This document shows, one piece after another, positions 36,394 to 46,019 of a stretch of 64,000 nt of DNA. The position numbers and the translations under genes were made by a program. The notes under the pieces were generated by a model. The model saw only the letters and a program-made list of their open reading frames with translations. It was not told where the DNA came from and ran no database searches. Source of the DNA: an uncultured Roseicyclus sp. (lineage in GTDB: Bacteria > Pseudomonadota > Alphaproteobacteria > Rhodobacterales > Rhodobacteraceae); NCBI GenBank assembly GCA_947489665.1, contig CANLEH010000005.1, forward strand, positions 1 through 64,000. The letters are read 5' to 3'. Positions within the stretch are counted from its first letter, which is position 1. The number at the start of each line of letters is the position of its first letter.

Positions 36394-36966
36394 AAGGCGA
36401 CCAAAAGCTCTCGCCAGTCACGATCGCTCAAGCCGATCGCGCTAACGCATCGCTTTCGGTCACATCACCTTCGCTGTCAAAAATCCGCCAAAGCCAAACC
36501 AGAGGCACAGATTTCTTATCGTAATTTGACTGACGTCGAGGCTACGCGCGTGAGACAACTCGTCGACATTGCAGGGAGTCTTTAAGAACCGAACGTCCTG
36601 CATCACTGCCAGAAGGGTGATCTCAGGACTGTTTTTTGGGTAGCGGAAAAAGGAGCGTTTGGTCATTTCATCAGGTTTTGAGGCAAACCTGCCCTGCTCA
36701 AACCGGTTTCTTTTGACAAGGCCGCAACGCAGCTTCGCTAAAGCGGACGTTCCCAAAAATTGCTAAGCGCCAATCGAAGTTGTGCCTTCGATGCGGCTGC
36801 GAACTCGGCACACTCAGGCTTGTATTGACGGCTGGCAATACGGGCGCCGGCGTGTTGGAGCAGGAACCTGCGGCAACCGTGGTTCTGGCCTGCAAAGGAT
36901 CGGTGCAACTGCAGTTTCCGAAAAGCCTGCCGCGTTCGGCAATCCGCCAACGCTGCGATATCTGCT
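36394..36966. other. Gene-poor spacer of about 570 bases
   Basis: No frame here has a convincing start, ribosome site and protein pattern. Overlapping short frames exist on both strands, rich in Arg, Ser and Cys. Around 36740-36960 the sequence has a repeat-like look (AAGCGGACGTT at 36741-36751; the reverse complement occurs at 47015-47025). It could be a decayed insertion or a scattered intergenic repeat. Confidence 0.5.
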
Positions 36967-38163
36967 TCAACCGCAAGCCAATATGACGCCGCGCAGTTCT
37001 GCCAAGCCCCTTAAACGTCCGATCAACGGATAGCCTGGGAGGGTTGAATCAGAGCGATCATGTAACAGTGCGTGCCCATGGTCTGGTCGCATCGGAATAC
37101 TGTGATCGTCCCGACCTTCGGCCTTCCGTCGTCGTTCTTCCGCTAAAAGGGCTCGCACGGTTTCGACAATGCCAGTGTCGCCATGTAGGTGCTCCGACTC
37201 TATGAAGCTGCGTTTGGCCCCGTCGCGCGCGCCATCGCGCGTTGTATTTCGCAAATGTGCGAAGTGGATACGATGCCCATGCTGACCAATGAACTCAAGC
37301 GGGTCGAAGTCTTCGTTAACGCCAAGCGATCCGGTGCAAAAGGTTACCCCGTTGGAGCGACTGTCAACGGCGTTCAAAATGCGTGTGAAGTCCTCCAGGG
37401 TGGACAGCACCCGAGGCAAACCGAGCAGCGAAAACGGCGGGTCGTCCGGATGACAACAGAGCTTGATACCTAATGCTTCAGCGGTTGGAACAACTTCCGC
37501 CAAGAAATCGATCAGGTTCTGTCGCAAATCATCCGGAGTAATCCCGTTATAAACCGCGAGCGCTTCTAGGATGCCGGAAAGCGTCCAAGTGTCATTTGCT
37601 CCGGGCAGGCCCGCGATGACATTCTGGACGAGAGTAGTCTTGTCCAGATCGTTGAACGTAGCGAACCGCTCGCGCGCTTCTTCGATGGTTTCTATGCCGT
37701 AATCTTGTAGGGCGCCCGGCCTTTGTAGCAGAAAGCAATCGAATATCGCAAAGTCAACGACGTCGAAGCGCATGGTGTACCCCCCGTTGTCAAACGAATG
37801 ACGAAGGTCCGTACGGGTCCAATCAAGCACTGGCATGAAGTTGTAGCAGACGGTTCGAATGCCACATTCGGCCAGGTTTCGGAGGCTTTGTTTATATGCG
37901 TCCAAATGCGCCGACACCGGAGCGCTTTTTGATTTGATGGCCTCTGAAACGGGGAGGCTTTCAACAACATCCCAATTCAATCCAGAGGGAGTGCCCCCAG
38001 GGCTTTCAACTTCGTGTTGCCGCTTCTGAATTTCGGCTTTTGTCCAAACCTGCCCATTTGGGATGTGGTGAAGGGCGGTCACGACACCGTTTGCACCGGT
38101 TTGCTTTATGTCGGTGATGCTGATCGGATCGGAGGGGCCGAACCATCGCCAGGTCTGCTGCAT
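36967..38163 (-). CDS. uxuA: Mannonate dehydratase
   Basis: 398 residues, the Fe/Mn-dependent UxuA that converts D-mannonate to 2-keto-3-deoxygluconate in glucuronate breakdown. Recognisable segments: MQQTWRWFGPSDPI start, CYNFMPVLDWTRTDL, CCHPDDPPFSLLGLPR and MRPDHGHALLHD, which carry metal ligands. Last gene of the leftward uronate cluster, 27 bases after kdgK. No uxuB or uxaC is in the window, so D-mannonate must come from elsewhere. Confidence 0.94.
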   Translation of the reverse strand: MQQTWRWFGPSDPISITDIKQTGANGVVTALHHIPNGQVWTKAEIQKRQHEVESPGGTPSGLNWDVVESLPVSEAIKSKSAPVSAHLDAYKQSLRNLAECGIRTVCYNFMPVLDWTRTDLRHSFDNGGYTMRFDVVDFAIFDCFLLQRPGALQDYGIETIEEARERFATFNDLDKTTLVQNVIAGLPGANDTWTLSGILEALAVYNGITPDDLRQNLIDFLAEVVPTAEALGIKLCCHPDDPPFSLLGLPRVLSTLEDFTRILNAVDSRSNGVTFCTGSLGVNEDFDPLEFIGQHGHRIHFAHLRNTTRDGARDGAKRSFIESEHLHGDTGIVETVRALLAEERRRKAEGRDDHSIPMRPDHGHALLHDRSDSTLPGYPLIGRLRGLAELRGVILACG

Positions 38164-38190
38164 TTGTCCTTACCCTTTTGCGCATGCACG

Positions 38191-39105
38191 TTAGTTCGCG
38201 GGCGCCTTCACAGGTACCAGCGCACCTTTGCCTGCAACCACTTGACCGGCAATGCTGCACCCGAATTCAATCCCGGCACGCAGGCTTTTCCCTTGCAAAA
38301 GACCCGCCAAGACCCCGGCATTGAAGCTGTCGCCGGCAGCAGTTGAGTCAATCACGTCGCAAACCGGGTCGACCACGACACTGCCACGCTCGCCGTGATC
38401 GTGGAACTCGACGGGCCCGTCCCCGTTTTTCACGATGACAAGGTTCGCACCCAACTCGGTATAGCGGTCCAGCGTCGCGGTCGAGTTGCTGTCCCCGAAC
38501 CAAGCCGCTTCGTCCTCAAAGGAAGGCAAAACAATATCGGCGCAAGCGGCGGCGTGTTGAACAGTCTCTTTCATCTCGTCTGGATTTGGCCAAAGTCGTG
38601 GGCGCAAGTTACTGTCAAAGACCAAAGTTTTGCCCAATGCGCGATGCGCACGCACGGCATCAAGGAACGTGACCCGCGCCTGTGCGCTCAGAATGGCGAG
38701 CGTTATTCCCGAAAAGTAGATCACGTCGGCGGAGGCCATGCCGCGGTTCAGAGCGGATATGTCGGACGCCAATTGGCGGGCCGCGGATTGACCACGCCAA
38801 TAGGAAAAGTTGCGCTCCCCATCCTCCAGGTGGATCATGTAGAGGCCTATAGTTTCGCCCGGGCGCCGCGCAACATGTGTCGTGCCGATTTGGCTGCGTG
38901 CCATGAAATCAAGCATTTGATCAGACAGGCGATCGTCTCCAACGGCAGTCAGGTATTGCATGTCAAGCTCTGGCGCGATCTGCGCCAGATACCAGGCCGT
39001 GTTGAACGTATCACCTGCAAACCCGAGTGAGAAATCTCCATCCCGGTGCGATGGCGCAAGTTCGGCCATGCATTCGCCAATTGCCAGAACGCGCATCGTG
39101 GTCAC
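38191..39105 (-). CDS. kdgK: 2-keto-3-deoxygluconate kinase
   Basis: 304 residues, PfkB family. N-terminal IGECMAELAP and GDTFNTAWYLAQ, and the C-terminal DSTAAGDSFNAGVLAGLL with its Asp base, fit KdgK. It makes KDPG for the Entner-Doudoroff aldolase and joins the UxuA branch with the DEH branch. GTG start overlaps the kdgF stop (GTGA); an ATG three codons in is also possible. Confidence 0.9.
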   Translation of the reverse strand: MTTMRVLAIGECMAELAPSHRDGDFSLGFAGDTFNTAWYLAQIAPELDMQYLTAVGDDRLSDQMLDFMARSQIGTTHVARRPGETIGLYMIHLEDGERNFSYWRGQSAARQLASDISALNRGMASADVIYFSGITLAILSAQARVTFLDAVRAHRALGKTLVFDSNLRPRLWPNPDEMKETVQHAAACADIVLPSFEDEAAWFGDSNSTATLDRYTELGANLVIVKNGDGPVEFHDHGERGSVVVDPVCDVIDSTAAGDSFNAGVLAGLLQGKSLRAGIEFGCSIAGQVVAGKGALVPVKAPAN

Positions 39106-39413
39106 AGGAAGTCGTCACGGCGGGGCGTAAAGCAATCCACAAGTGTTCCCGGCTCCAGACAAACGCAGCCGTGACGCTGGCCGGACGGAATGACGAAGCT
39201 GTCGCCGGGCCCATATTCTTGTTCGACGCCACCGAGGTTGAACCGAAAGCGGCCACTTTCGACGTATGTAGATTGCACATGACGATGGTCGTGCATCAAA
39301 CCCACCGCCCCGATCGCAGCGAAGCGGAAAGCCACGACCATGATATCCGGATGGTCTGCAAGGACCTGCCGTGTCACGTTCTCCCCGGTGGAAACGATCG
39401 GGAAATCTGACAT
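39102..39413 (-). CDS. kdgF: KdgF-like cupin (unsaturated uronate linearisation)
   Basis: 103 residues from an ATG with GGAGGA upstream. Single cupin with metal ligands in MHDHRHVQSTYVESGRF and PSGQRHG. KdgF speeds the opening of 4,5-unsaturated uronates from pectin or alginate to DEH/DKI. Placed between kdgK and the SDR gene, a position that supports the call; another uronate-related cupin is the alternative. Confidence 0.8.
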   Translation of the reverse strand: MSDFPIVSTGENVTRQVLADHPDIMVVAFRFAAIGAVGLMHDHRHVQSTYVESGRFRFNLGGVEQEYGPGDSFVIPSGQRHGCVCLEPGTLVDCFTPRRDDFL

Positions 39414-39431
39414 CAATCGATCCTCCTGCAC

Positions 39432-40175
39432 CTACGAGAACAGCATGCCGCCGTTGATGTCGATATTGGTCCCTGTGATGAAAGCACTGTCATCACAGGC
39501 GAGAAACAACACAAGGTTCGCGGCGTCTTCGACATGACCCTGGCGTTTCAAAGGCGCGTTTGCCTCAAACCCGCGACGGCCCGCATCTGGAGTGTGGATG
39601 TTGTGGAAATCCGTGTCGATCATGCCGGGGCATAGCGCGTTGACGCGAATATCGGGACCCACTTCCTTGGCCAGGCCGCGCGTCATTGTCATGACGGCCC
39701 CCTTCGAGGTTGCGTAGGCCACAGCGCCCGGCCCGCCGCCATCGCGGCCCGCTTGGCTTGCAAGATTGACGATTGCGCCCGAGGTCATCTTTTCAAGACA
39801 GGCTTTCGTCATCAGAAAGGTGCTAGTCAGGTTCAGGCGCATCACTGCTTCCCAGTGGTCCAGCTCCATCTCCGCCATCGTCTTGCGTGCAATCAACCCG
39901 CCAGCATTGTTCACCAAGACATCGACGCTGCCGTAAGTTTCGACGGTCTTGGAAACCAAAGCCTTAACCTCTGCGGCGTTGTTCAGATCGCCCTGCATGG
40001 CAAAGGCCCGCCCACCAGCCGCCTCAATGGCCGCCACGGTCTCATCCGCACCGGTGGAACTGGAGAAATAGTTGACGGCAACCTTTGCCCCTTCCGATGC
40101 GAGTTTGATGGCAACGGCCCGGCCAATGTCGCGGCCGCCTCCAGTCACAATCGCGGTTTTACCAATCAGTTTCAT
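39432..40175 (-). CDS. SDR oxidoreductase, candidate DEH reductase
   Basis: 247 residues, classical short-chain dehydrogenase: TGGGRDIGRA cofactor loop, NNAGG, and the Tyr/Lys pair in AYATSKG. Segments VNNAGGLIARKTM, GGGPGAVAYATSKGA and CPGMIDTDFHN recall the alginate DEH reductase A1-R, which makes KDG from 4-deoxy-L-erythro-5-hexoseulose uronate. The kdgF and kdgK neighbours agree. Start has AAGGAAGGA upstream. A KduD- or FabG-like role is the alternative. Confidence 0.78.
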   Translation of the reverse strand: MKLIGKTAIVTGGGRDIGRAVAIKLASEGAKVAVNYFSSSTGADETVAAIEAAGGRAFAMQGDLNNAAEVKALVSKTVETYGSVDVLVNNAGGLIARKTMAEMELDHWEAVMRLNLTSTFLMTKACLEKMTSGAIVNLASQAGRDGGGPGAVAYATSKGAVMTMTRGLAKEVGPDIRVNALCPGMIDTDFHNIHTPDAGRRGFEANAPLKRQGHVEDAANLVLFLACDDSAFITGTNIDINGGMLFS

Positions 40176-40243
40176 GTGGGTCCTTCCTTTTGCCGAATGC
40201 GGGCTTCGCACGGGTGAGATGAGAGGCGATACTGTTCAGGGGG

Positions 40244-41557
40244 TCATTCCGGGAAAGCCCCGGGCATCAGCGTTTTGGGCAGCCACAGAATGATCTCCGG
40301 GAAGGCGGCCAGAAGGATCAGGATGATCAGCATCGGTGCCAGTATGAAAATCACCTCGCGCAGAACCTGCACCACGTTAAGCCCGCCTATTGCGGCTGAA
40401 ATCAGCAGACATAGCCCGTAAGGTGGGGTGACGAGGCCAAAGGCGAGCGAGACGATGCCGATGATCGCGAAGGCAATCGGATCAACGCCACCAGCCTGAG
40501 CCACAGGCATCAGAACGGTGCCGAGGATTATGATGGTCGGGATCGCGTCGATGAAGAGGCCAAACAGAAGGAACAGCAGCGCGATCAACAAGGCGGTGCC
40601 AAACGGCCCCAATTCCCAAGCCGTGAGAACGCTGACCAGAAAGCGTGGCGCATTGTAGAACGAAAGAAGCCAGCCGAAGGCCGAAGCTGTGCCGATTGCA
40701 AACAGTGAAATGGCCGCGAAGCGTGCTGTATCATAGAGGATATGACCAAGATCCTTCGGCGTGACTGTGCGGTAGACGAACATCCCAAGTATAAGTGCAT
40801 AGCCCGCCGCAATAATGGCGCTTTCGGTTGGTGTGACGATCCCGCCCACGATACCGCCGATCACAAAGATAGGGGTCAACAGCGCGAGAGCCGCACCTTT
40901 CCAGGCCGACCAAAACTCGCCCCAATCCGGTGTGGCTGTCACGGGGTAGTTGCGGACTTTGGCGAAAGCATAGACCGTGCCCATCAGAGCCAGGCCGATC
41001 AGGATCCCGGGTATGGCCCCGCCCAGAAACAACGCCCCGACCGAAATTTGCATGACCCCGCCCCAGACGATCATCAGGATCGACGGTGGGATAATGACAC
41101 CCATGACCGATGAACACGCGGTGATCGCAACCGCAAATCGAGTGTCGTAGCCCTCGCGTTGCATGGCAGGAATCAGGATTTTGCCAATGCCCGCTGCATC
41201 CGCGGTGGAAGAGCCTGAGATGCCGGCAAACAACATCGATACTGCGACATTCACATGGCCAAGTCCGCCGGGCATCCAACCTGTCAGCACCCGGGCCAAC
41301 TCGATCAGGCGGTCTGTCACCTTGCCGGAATTCATCAGATTGGCCGCGAGCAGGAAAAACGGCACCGCAAGGAGAATGAAGGAATTGTAGCTCTGAAACA
41401 TCCTGTCGAGGACGATGAAAGGTGTCAGCCGCAATTCGAGGAGAACGACAGGGATTGTGGAAAGCCCGAGGGCGAACGCCACAGGAATGCGAATGAAGAT
41501 TAAAACAAGGAATGCAGCGATCAGCATGACGGCTGCAGTGGCAGTGTCGAGGATCAA
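40244..41557 (-). CDS. dctM: TRAP transporter large permease (DctM)
   Basis: 437 residues with about twelve helices of the DctM family, including GSSTADAAGIGKILIPAM and SSVMGVIIPPSILMI. It is the sodium-coupled channel subunit. Start taken at a TTG overlapping the dctQ stop (TTGA) with GGAGGA upstream; the longer frame lies inside dctQ and is rejected. Expected substrate is a uronate or oligouronate, from the neighbours. Confidence 0.9.
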   Translation of the reverse strand: MILDTATAAVMLIAAFLVLIFIRIPVAFALGLSTIPVVLLELRLTPFIVLDRMFQSYNSFILLAVPFFLLAANLMNSGKVTDRLIELARVLTGWMPGGLGHVNVAVSMLFAGISGSSTADAAGIGKILIPAMQREGYDTRFAVAITACSSVMGVIIPPSILMIVWGGVMQISVGALFLGGAIPGILIGLALMGTVYAFAKVRNYPVTATPDWGEFWSAWKGAALALLTPIFVIGGIVGGIVTPTESAIIAAGYALILGMFVYRTVTPKDLGHILYDTARFAAISLFAIGTASAFGWLLSFYNAPRFLVSVLTAWELGPFGTALLIALLFLLFGLFIDAIPTIIILGTVLMPVAQAGGVDPIAFAIIGIVSLAFGLVTPPYGLCLLISAAIGGLNVVQVLREVIFILAPMLIILILLAAFPEIILWLPKTLMPGAFPE

Positions 41558-42048
41558 GACTGTGTCCTCCCGAGACCGAAAAACTGCGCGACGTCTTCGA
41601 ACAATCGGTAAGCTGCCAGGGCCAACCAAAGACCACCCGCAATCGGAACTGAGATATGGGTTATCGCGAGGTTCGCGCGCATCATGACCGAGCGCTGGTT
41701 GCCGCCAAATTCTGTGTATTCAATCCCGTAGAACAGGAACAGCGCACCAAAAAACATGATGGCCAAGTGGACGGTGCCGTTCTGGATCAGCCGAAAGATC
41801 GGCTTTCGTGCGTCAGGGGTGATCCTAACGTCGAAATGCGTGCCATCCCAAACTGCGACGACCGATCCAATCATGACGATCCAGACGAACAGGAAGGTCG
41901 CCAGTTCTTCGGTCCAGAGGTAAGTTGGAATTATACCGGTGTAGCGCGAAATAACCTGCATTGCGACCGGCACGGCCAGCGCACCCATGAGGACGCCAAG
42001 CGCGATGCGAAGACCCGCGCAGAAGCGGTCGAGAAGTGTTCCAAGCAT
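41554..42048 (-). CDS. dctQ: TRAP transporter small permease (DctQ)
   Basis: 164 residues with four helices and the family-typical WTEELATFLFVWIVMIGS segment. Pairs with DctM in the membrane. Separated from the binding-protein gene by 90 bases that contain a 10-bp hairpin, and overlapping dctM downstream. Confidence 0.9.
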   Translation of the reverse strand: MLGTLLDRFCAGLRIALGVLMGALAVPVAMQVISRYTGIIPTYLWTEELATFLFVWIVMIGSVVAVWDGTHFDVRITPDARKPIFRLIQNGTVHLAIMFFGALFLFYGIEYTEFGGNQRSVMMRANLAITHISVPIAGGLWLALAAYRLFEDVAQFFGLGRTQS

Positions 42049-42098
42049 ATCTTGCCTCGATCGAAGAAGTCGGACCGCGATGTGTCAAGCCATGGTCC

Positions 42099-42128
42099 GG
42101 CGGGCGAGAAATGTATTCCTCGCCCGCC
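42099..42128 (-). terminator. Hairpin after the dctP gene
   Basis: GGCGGGCGAG, 10-base loop, CTCGCCCGCC: a perfect 10-bp stem starting 10 bases after the dctP stop. No T-tract, so it more likely protects the dctP message or causes partial termination inside the operon. Confidence 0.6.
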
Positions 42129-42138
42129 AGCTGGGAGA

Positions 42139-43125
42139 TTACATACCGCGAATGGCTTCTAGCAGTTCGGTCGCACCAAGTTCTGCCGCGTAGGCATCTT
42201 GGACCGGCTGAACCAGTTCGAGCATTTGCTCACGACCTTCGAATGCGTGCACTTCGATCTGGCCTGCGTCGAGCATTTCCTGAAGGATTTCGCCATCAGC
42301 GCCGCTTTCCAATGCCCTTCCGAATGCACCGGCCTCGGCCCCCGCCGCCATAATGGCCGCTTGGAGGTCTTCGGGCAGATCATCAAACGTTGCCGCCGAC
42401 ATCACGATTGGACGCACGGTGATTGTGTGCTGAGTAAGCGAGATATGCGGCGCCACTTCGTAGAAGTTCAGATTTTGAATCGAGGCTGCCTCATTTTCGA
42501 ACCCCGCAATCACGCCTGTCTGGATCGCGTTATACACCTCGTTATAGGCGATTGCCGAAGGGGCGGCACCGACCGCATCAAAGGTCTGCGCTTGAATAGG
42601 TGCACCCATGACGCGCATCCGGTGGCCTGCCAACTCATCCATGTTGGTGATCGGCGCGGCAGACGCAAGATTGCGGACACCCCCGCCATGGTAGCCCACG
42701 ATAACAATGCCAGCGGCTTCCCGAAGGTCATCTTCGAGTGGCGACAAAACGTCAGATGAAAGGACCGCGTTCCAGTGTTCCAAGTCGCGGAACAGGAATG
42801 GCATGTCCATAAGCGGAATCGACTCGGAGAATACAGCCATGTTGGAGGGGGCGAGGATCGTGTAGTCGACCGCAACACCTTGGTTGAGATACGTTACATA
42901 GTCGGATTCGACGCCAAGTTCGCCATTCAGGCGCAGGTCAAAGGCAACGTCACCGTCATAGTTTTCGGCGACAAGTCGCTCGAATTCACGCAATGTCTGA
43001 GTGAAGGCATGCTCCTCGTCAAACATGCTCGCACCACGCAAGGTAATGTCCTGTGCGTGGCCAGTAGAGACGCTTCCCAACAGGATAGCCGTGGCAGCGA
43101 TCGTCTTCTTTGAAAAATTGAACAT
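42139..43125 (-). CDS. dctP: TRAP transporter solute-binding protein (DctP)
   Basis: 328 residues with a signal peptide (MFNFSKKTIAATAILLGS, cleavage near GHAQ). The DctP fold shows AGHRMRVMGAPIQAQTFDAVGA with the conserved Arg that pairs with the ligand carboxylate, which fits a uronate ligand. ATG with GGGAGGA upstream; a longer frame is rejected. First gene of the leftward uronate operon, facing the GntR regulator. Confidence 0.9.
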   Translation of the reverse strand: MFNFSKKTIAATAILLGSVSTGHAQDITLRGASMFDEEHAFTQTLREFERLVAENYDGDVAFDLRLNGELGVESDYVTYLNQGVAVDYTILAPSNMAVFSESIPLMDMPFLFRDLEHWNAVLSSDVLSPLEDDLREAAGIVIVGYHGGGVRNLASAAPITNMDELAGHRMRVMGAPIQAQTFDAVGAAPSAIAYNEVYNAIQTGVIAGFENEAASIQNLNFYEVAPHISLTQHTITVRPIVMSAATFDDLPEDLQAAIMAAGAEAGAFGRALESGADGEILQEMLDAGQIEVHAFEGREQMLELVQPVQDAYAAELGATELLEAIRGM

Positions 43126-43277
43126 TCGTTCCTCCCAGATGAGATTCAATTTGTTGTCTTTCATCCCGACATCGCCGGGACGGGCATCGGAGTCACGAGG
43201 ATCCCGTTGCCGCATTCGGTCATGCTTGCTCGTGATGTCTCAAGCCTCCCTTACGGTGTCAGCCAAACCTCAAACTG

Positions 43278-43367
43278 GGATACTAGTCAACTAAAATATG
43301 GAATCCTTGATCGTGTAAAAGCCGCTCTTGATACGGCTATTGAGGAAAAACTGAGGTTCTAGTATCC
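43278..43367. promoter_or_regulatory. Candidate GntR operator region
   Basis: GGATACTAG at 43278-43286 and its reverse complement CTAGTATCC at 43359-43367 are 72 bases apart; the first overlaps TAGTCAACTA (43284-43293), a small palindrome. Placed between dctP and the GntR gene, so a regulator site is plausible. Confidence 0.35.
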
Positions 43368-43436
43368 TAATTTAGTCTGTTCTTTTCCCAATTGCTCTGC
43401 CACAGTGCTGAGGGACCTAGGCAGGATGTGCACGCG

Positions 43437-44117
43437 ATGGCAGGGATAGACACACTCGATCGGACAACCAGTAGCGATATGGTTTTCGACGAACTTTACG
43501 CGCGAATTACCCAATTGGATTTGCTGCCGGGCACCAAGATCTCCGAATCGGAGATTGCCAAGTCGTTCGGGTTGTCGCGGCAGCCAGTTCGAGAAGCGTT
43601 CACACGTCTTGCTAAGCTCAACTTGCTTTTGGTTCGTCCGCAACGCGCGACAGTTGTGCGCCCTTTTTCACGCCAGTTGATCGCAAATGCCCGGTTCGTC
43701 CGTACAGCGGTGGAGTTGGAGGTCGTTCGCGCTGCGTCCTTGGAGAGAGACCATTCAATAGATGCCGAGCTGAAATCCAATCTGCGGGATCAAGCAAATG
43801 CTATGGCCGCGGAAGATGCATCAGCGTTCCATGATCTCGATTACGAATTTCACAGACTTTTGTGCGCTGCGGCGAAGCAGGTGTTCGCGTTCGAGATTAT
43901 TTCTGAAAACAAGGCGCAGGTTGACCGACTTTGCATGTTGGCGCTGACAAGCAAGGATGCGATGGCTGCGCTTTATGAAGATCATCAATTGCTTCTGACG
44001 GCCTTGTTCAACGGCGATGCCCAATCAGCAGATGAAATCCTGCGGGTGCATCTAAACCGACTTACACCCACGATCGACGCAATTTATACAACTCACAGGG
44101 CCTACTTTGACGACTGA
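43437..44117 (+). CDS. GntR-family regulator (FCD subfamily)
   Basis: 226 residues. The winged helix reads ISESEIAKSFGLSRQPVREAF, and the C-terminal all-helical FCD domain carries DLDYEFHRLLC and a late LLTALFNGD...HL segment with likely metal-binding His. ATG at MAGIDT; an upstream GTG is possible. Divergent from the TRAP/uronate operon, which it most likely controls, as UxuR/ExuR-type FCD proteins do. Confidence 0.85.
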   Translation: MAGIDTLDRTTSSDMVFDELYARITQLDLLPGTKISESEIAKSFGLSRQPVREAFTRLAKLNLLLVRPQRATVVRPFSRQLIANARFVRTAVELEVVRAASLERDHSIDAELKSNLRDQANAMAAEDASAFHDLDYEFHRLLCAAAKQVFAFEIISENKAQVDRLCMLALTSKDAMAALYEDHQLLLTALFNGDAQSADEILRVHLNRLTPTIDAIYTTHRAYFDD

Positions 44118-44264
44118 CCGCACTGCGCATAACTCTCGTGCAAAGTTGAACAAACTGGCCTGTTTATGTTCCGGCCCAAAATAGACATCCAGCGAACCGT
44201 CTGAATGCTGCGGCTGCCTCGCGCTTTCCGGGCTCTCGCCCCAGTGCGAAACTTACTGACTGGC

Positions 44265-45167
44265 TCAACCATTCGGTTTCAAGACCGCCCGGAAAAAGTC
44301 AATCGTGACGCGCACTTTCCGTGGCAGGTAACTACGCGACGGATAAAGGACCCACGCCGCAGTATTGAATTCCGTCGCAGTGCATTCCAAATCCGGAAAC
44401 ACATCGACCAGTGTTCCCGCTGCAATATCGTCATTGACGAGCCAGCCCGCCAGCAGAGCCGGGCCTAGCCCATCAAGCGCAGCAAGGCGCAGCGACAATG
44501 CATTGGCGATGATGACGTTTCCGGACACAGGGACTTCGATCGGGGCTTCACCCGCCGTCCGAAACCGCCACCGCGTTCTGAAATCTGGAAGCGCGAAGCG
44601 AAGGCAGTTGTGGTGCTGCAAATCCGCTGGCACCGAAAGCAGGTCGCTGTTTGCCAGATAGTCTGGCGACGCCACGACGCGATACCTCGTGTCCAGCAAC
44701 TTTGTACTGATCAGGTCGCCCGCCGGTGCCGGGGCAAGACGGATCGCCAAATCGATTGAGTTTGCCAGCAAGTCCAGGTTTGCGTCGCTTGGGAGAATCT
44801 CAAGCGAAATATTCGAGTATCGCGACGTGAAGTCAGCAAGATGCGGCACAACACAGGTATGCGCAAAGGCGACTGAGGTTGTTAGGCGCACTGGCCCCGC
44901 CGGATGGCGCGACACGGCGCGCGCGTCGTCCTGGGCATGGTCCAACTCTTCCAGCAGAGGAACCAGCCGGGCAAGATAGACTTCGCCCTCCTCCGTGACC
45001 GACAAGGATCGCGTTGAGCGTTGGAACAGGCGCAGCCCCAAATCCGCCTCCACCGCAGCAACGGTGCGCGATACCGATGACGGATCCACCGTCAAAACAC
45101 GGGCGGCAGCCGCGAAACTCCCCTGCTGAGCGACGAGCGTTACAATCCTGAGCGCTTCGATATCCAT
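44265..45167 (-). CDS. LysR-family transcriptional regulator
   Basis: 300 residues. N-terminal helix-turn-helix (IVTLVAQQGSFAAAARVLTVDPSSVSRTVAAVEADLGLRLFQRSTR) and a LysR substrate domain (about 90-295). It faces the SDR gene at 45268 across 100 bases, which contain the palindrome CTTTCGAAAG at 45195-45204, a possible binding site. Likely controls the two SDR genes. Confidence 0.9.
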   Translation of the reverse strand: MDIEALRIVTLVAQQGSFAAAARVLTVDPSSVSRTVAAVEADLGLRLFQRSTRSLSVTEEGEVYLARLVPLLEELDHAQDDARAVSRHPAGPVRLTTSVAFAHTCVVPHLADFTSRYSNISLEILPSDANLDLLANSIDLAIRLAPAPAGDLISTKLLDTRYRVVASPDYLANSDLLSVPADLQHHNCLRFALPDFRTRWRFRTAGEAPIEVPVSGNVIIANALSLRLAALDGLGPALLAGWLVNDDIAAGTLVDVFPDLECTATEFNTAAWVLYPSRSYLPRKVRVTIDFFRAVLKPNG

Positions 45168-45267
45168 TCATGCGAAATTTGCACGACTATCATTCTTTCG
45201 AAAGCATTTTTCGCTGAATTCGGCATGATTAACTCCAATGCATCGCAACGCTACTTAGAGAACACCC

Positions 45268-45993
45268 TTGCAAATCGAAAACTCAGTCGCCCTGGTAACT
45301 GGAGCAAATCGCGGCGTCGGTCGCCAATACGTCGCACAGCTGATCGAGCACGGCGCAGGCAAAGTCTACGCCGCCGCGCGCAATCTCGACACCCTTGGTG
45401 GCACGATCGCGCTCGACCCTCAGCGCGTTGTGCCGCTCGCGCTGGATGTTACCGACACACGCATGATCGAAACGGTCGCAACCACGGCAAACGACGTCAC
45501 GCTTTTGATCAACAACGCCGGGTCGCTGACCTTTGGCGGAGCGCTTGAAGTATCCGACGCAGGACTGGCCCTGGATATGGCCGTGAACAACGATGGCCTG
45601 CGCGACATGACACGCGCCTTTTCCCCAATCATCGAGGCAAACGGTGGCGGTGCTGTGGTCAACATGTTGACACTGTTGTCTTTGGTCAGCGCGCCTGGGT
45701 TCGCCGCATATAACGCGTCCAAGGCCGCCGCATGGTCGATGGCCATGTCCTTGCGGGCGTATCTGCGCCCCAAAGGCATTCAAGTCATCAACGCGTTCCC
45801 TGCTGGCATCGACACCGACATGCTGGCTGGCGTCGATGCACCCAAAGACAGTCCCGAGGCCGTTGTCCGCGATGTCTTGGCCGCCGTAACGGCGGGTGAA
45901 GAAGACGTCTATCCTGCCTCGGCCTCAGGTGTCTTTGACGCGTGGCGCGCGGATCAGAAAGCCGTCGAAGCCGCCTTTGCCGAAATGATGTGA
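45268..45993 (+). CDS. Short-chain dehydrogenase/reductase 1
   Basis: 241 residues from a TTG start. TGANRGVGRQYV cofactor loop, NNAGS, and the Tyr/Lys pair in AYNASKAA. Resembles small SDRs lacking long C-terminal regions; substrate unknown. Divergent from the LysR gene and followed by a second SDR gene after 26 bases. Confidence 0.82.
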   Translation: MQIENSVALVTGANRGVGRQYVAQLIEHGAGKVYAAARNLDTLGGTIALDPQRVVPLALDVTDTRMIETVATTANDVTLLINNAGSLTFGGALEVSDAGLALDMAVNNDGLRDMTRAFSPIIEANGGGAVVNMLTLLSLVSAPGFAAYNASKAAAWSMAMSLRAYLRPKGIQVINAFPAGIDTDMLAGVDAPKDSPEAVVRDVLAAVTAGEEDVYPASASGVFDAWRADQKAVEAAFAEMM

Positions 45994-46019
45994 TCCCAAA
46001 AAACCACAGGTACAGTTAG

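Noticed and set aside
36698-36986. Overlapping short frames in the spacer before uxuA
   Set aside because: Several frames on both strands compete, none with start signals or a domain; noted only as possible repeat sequence.
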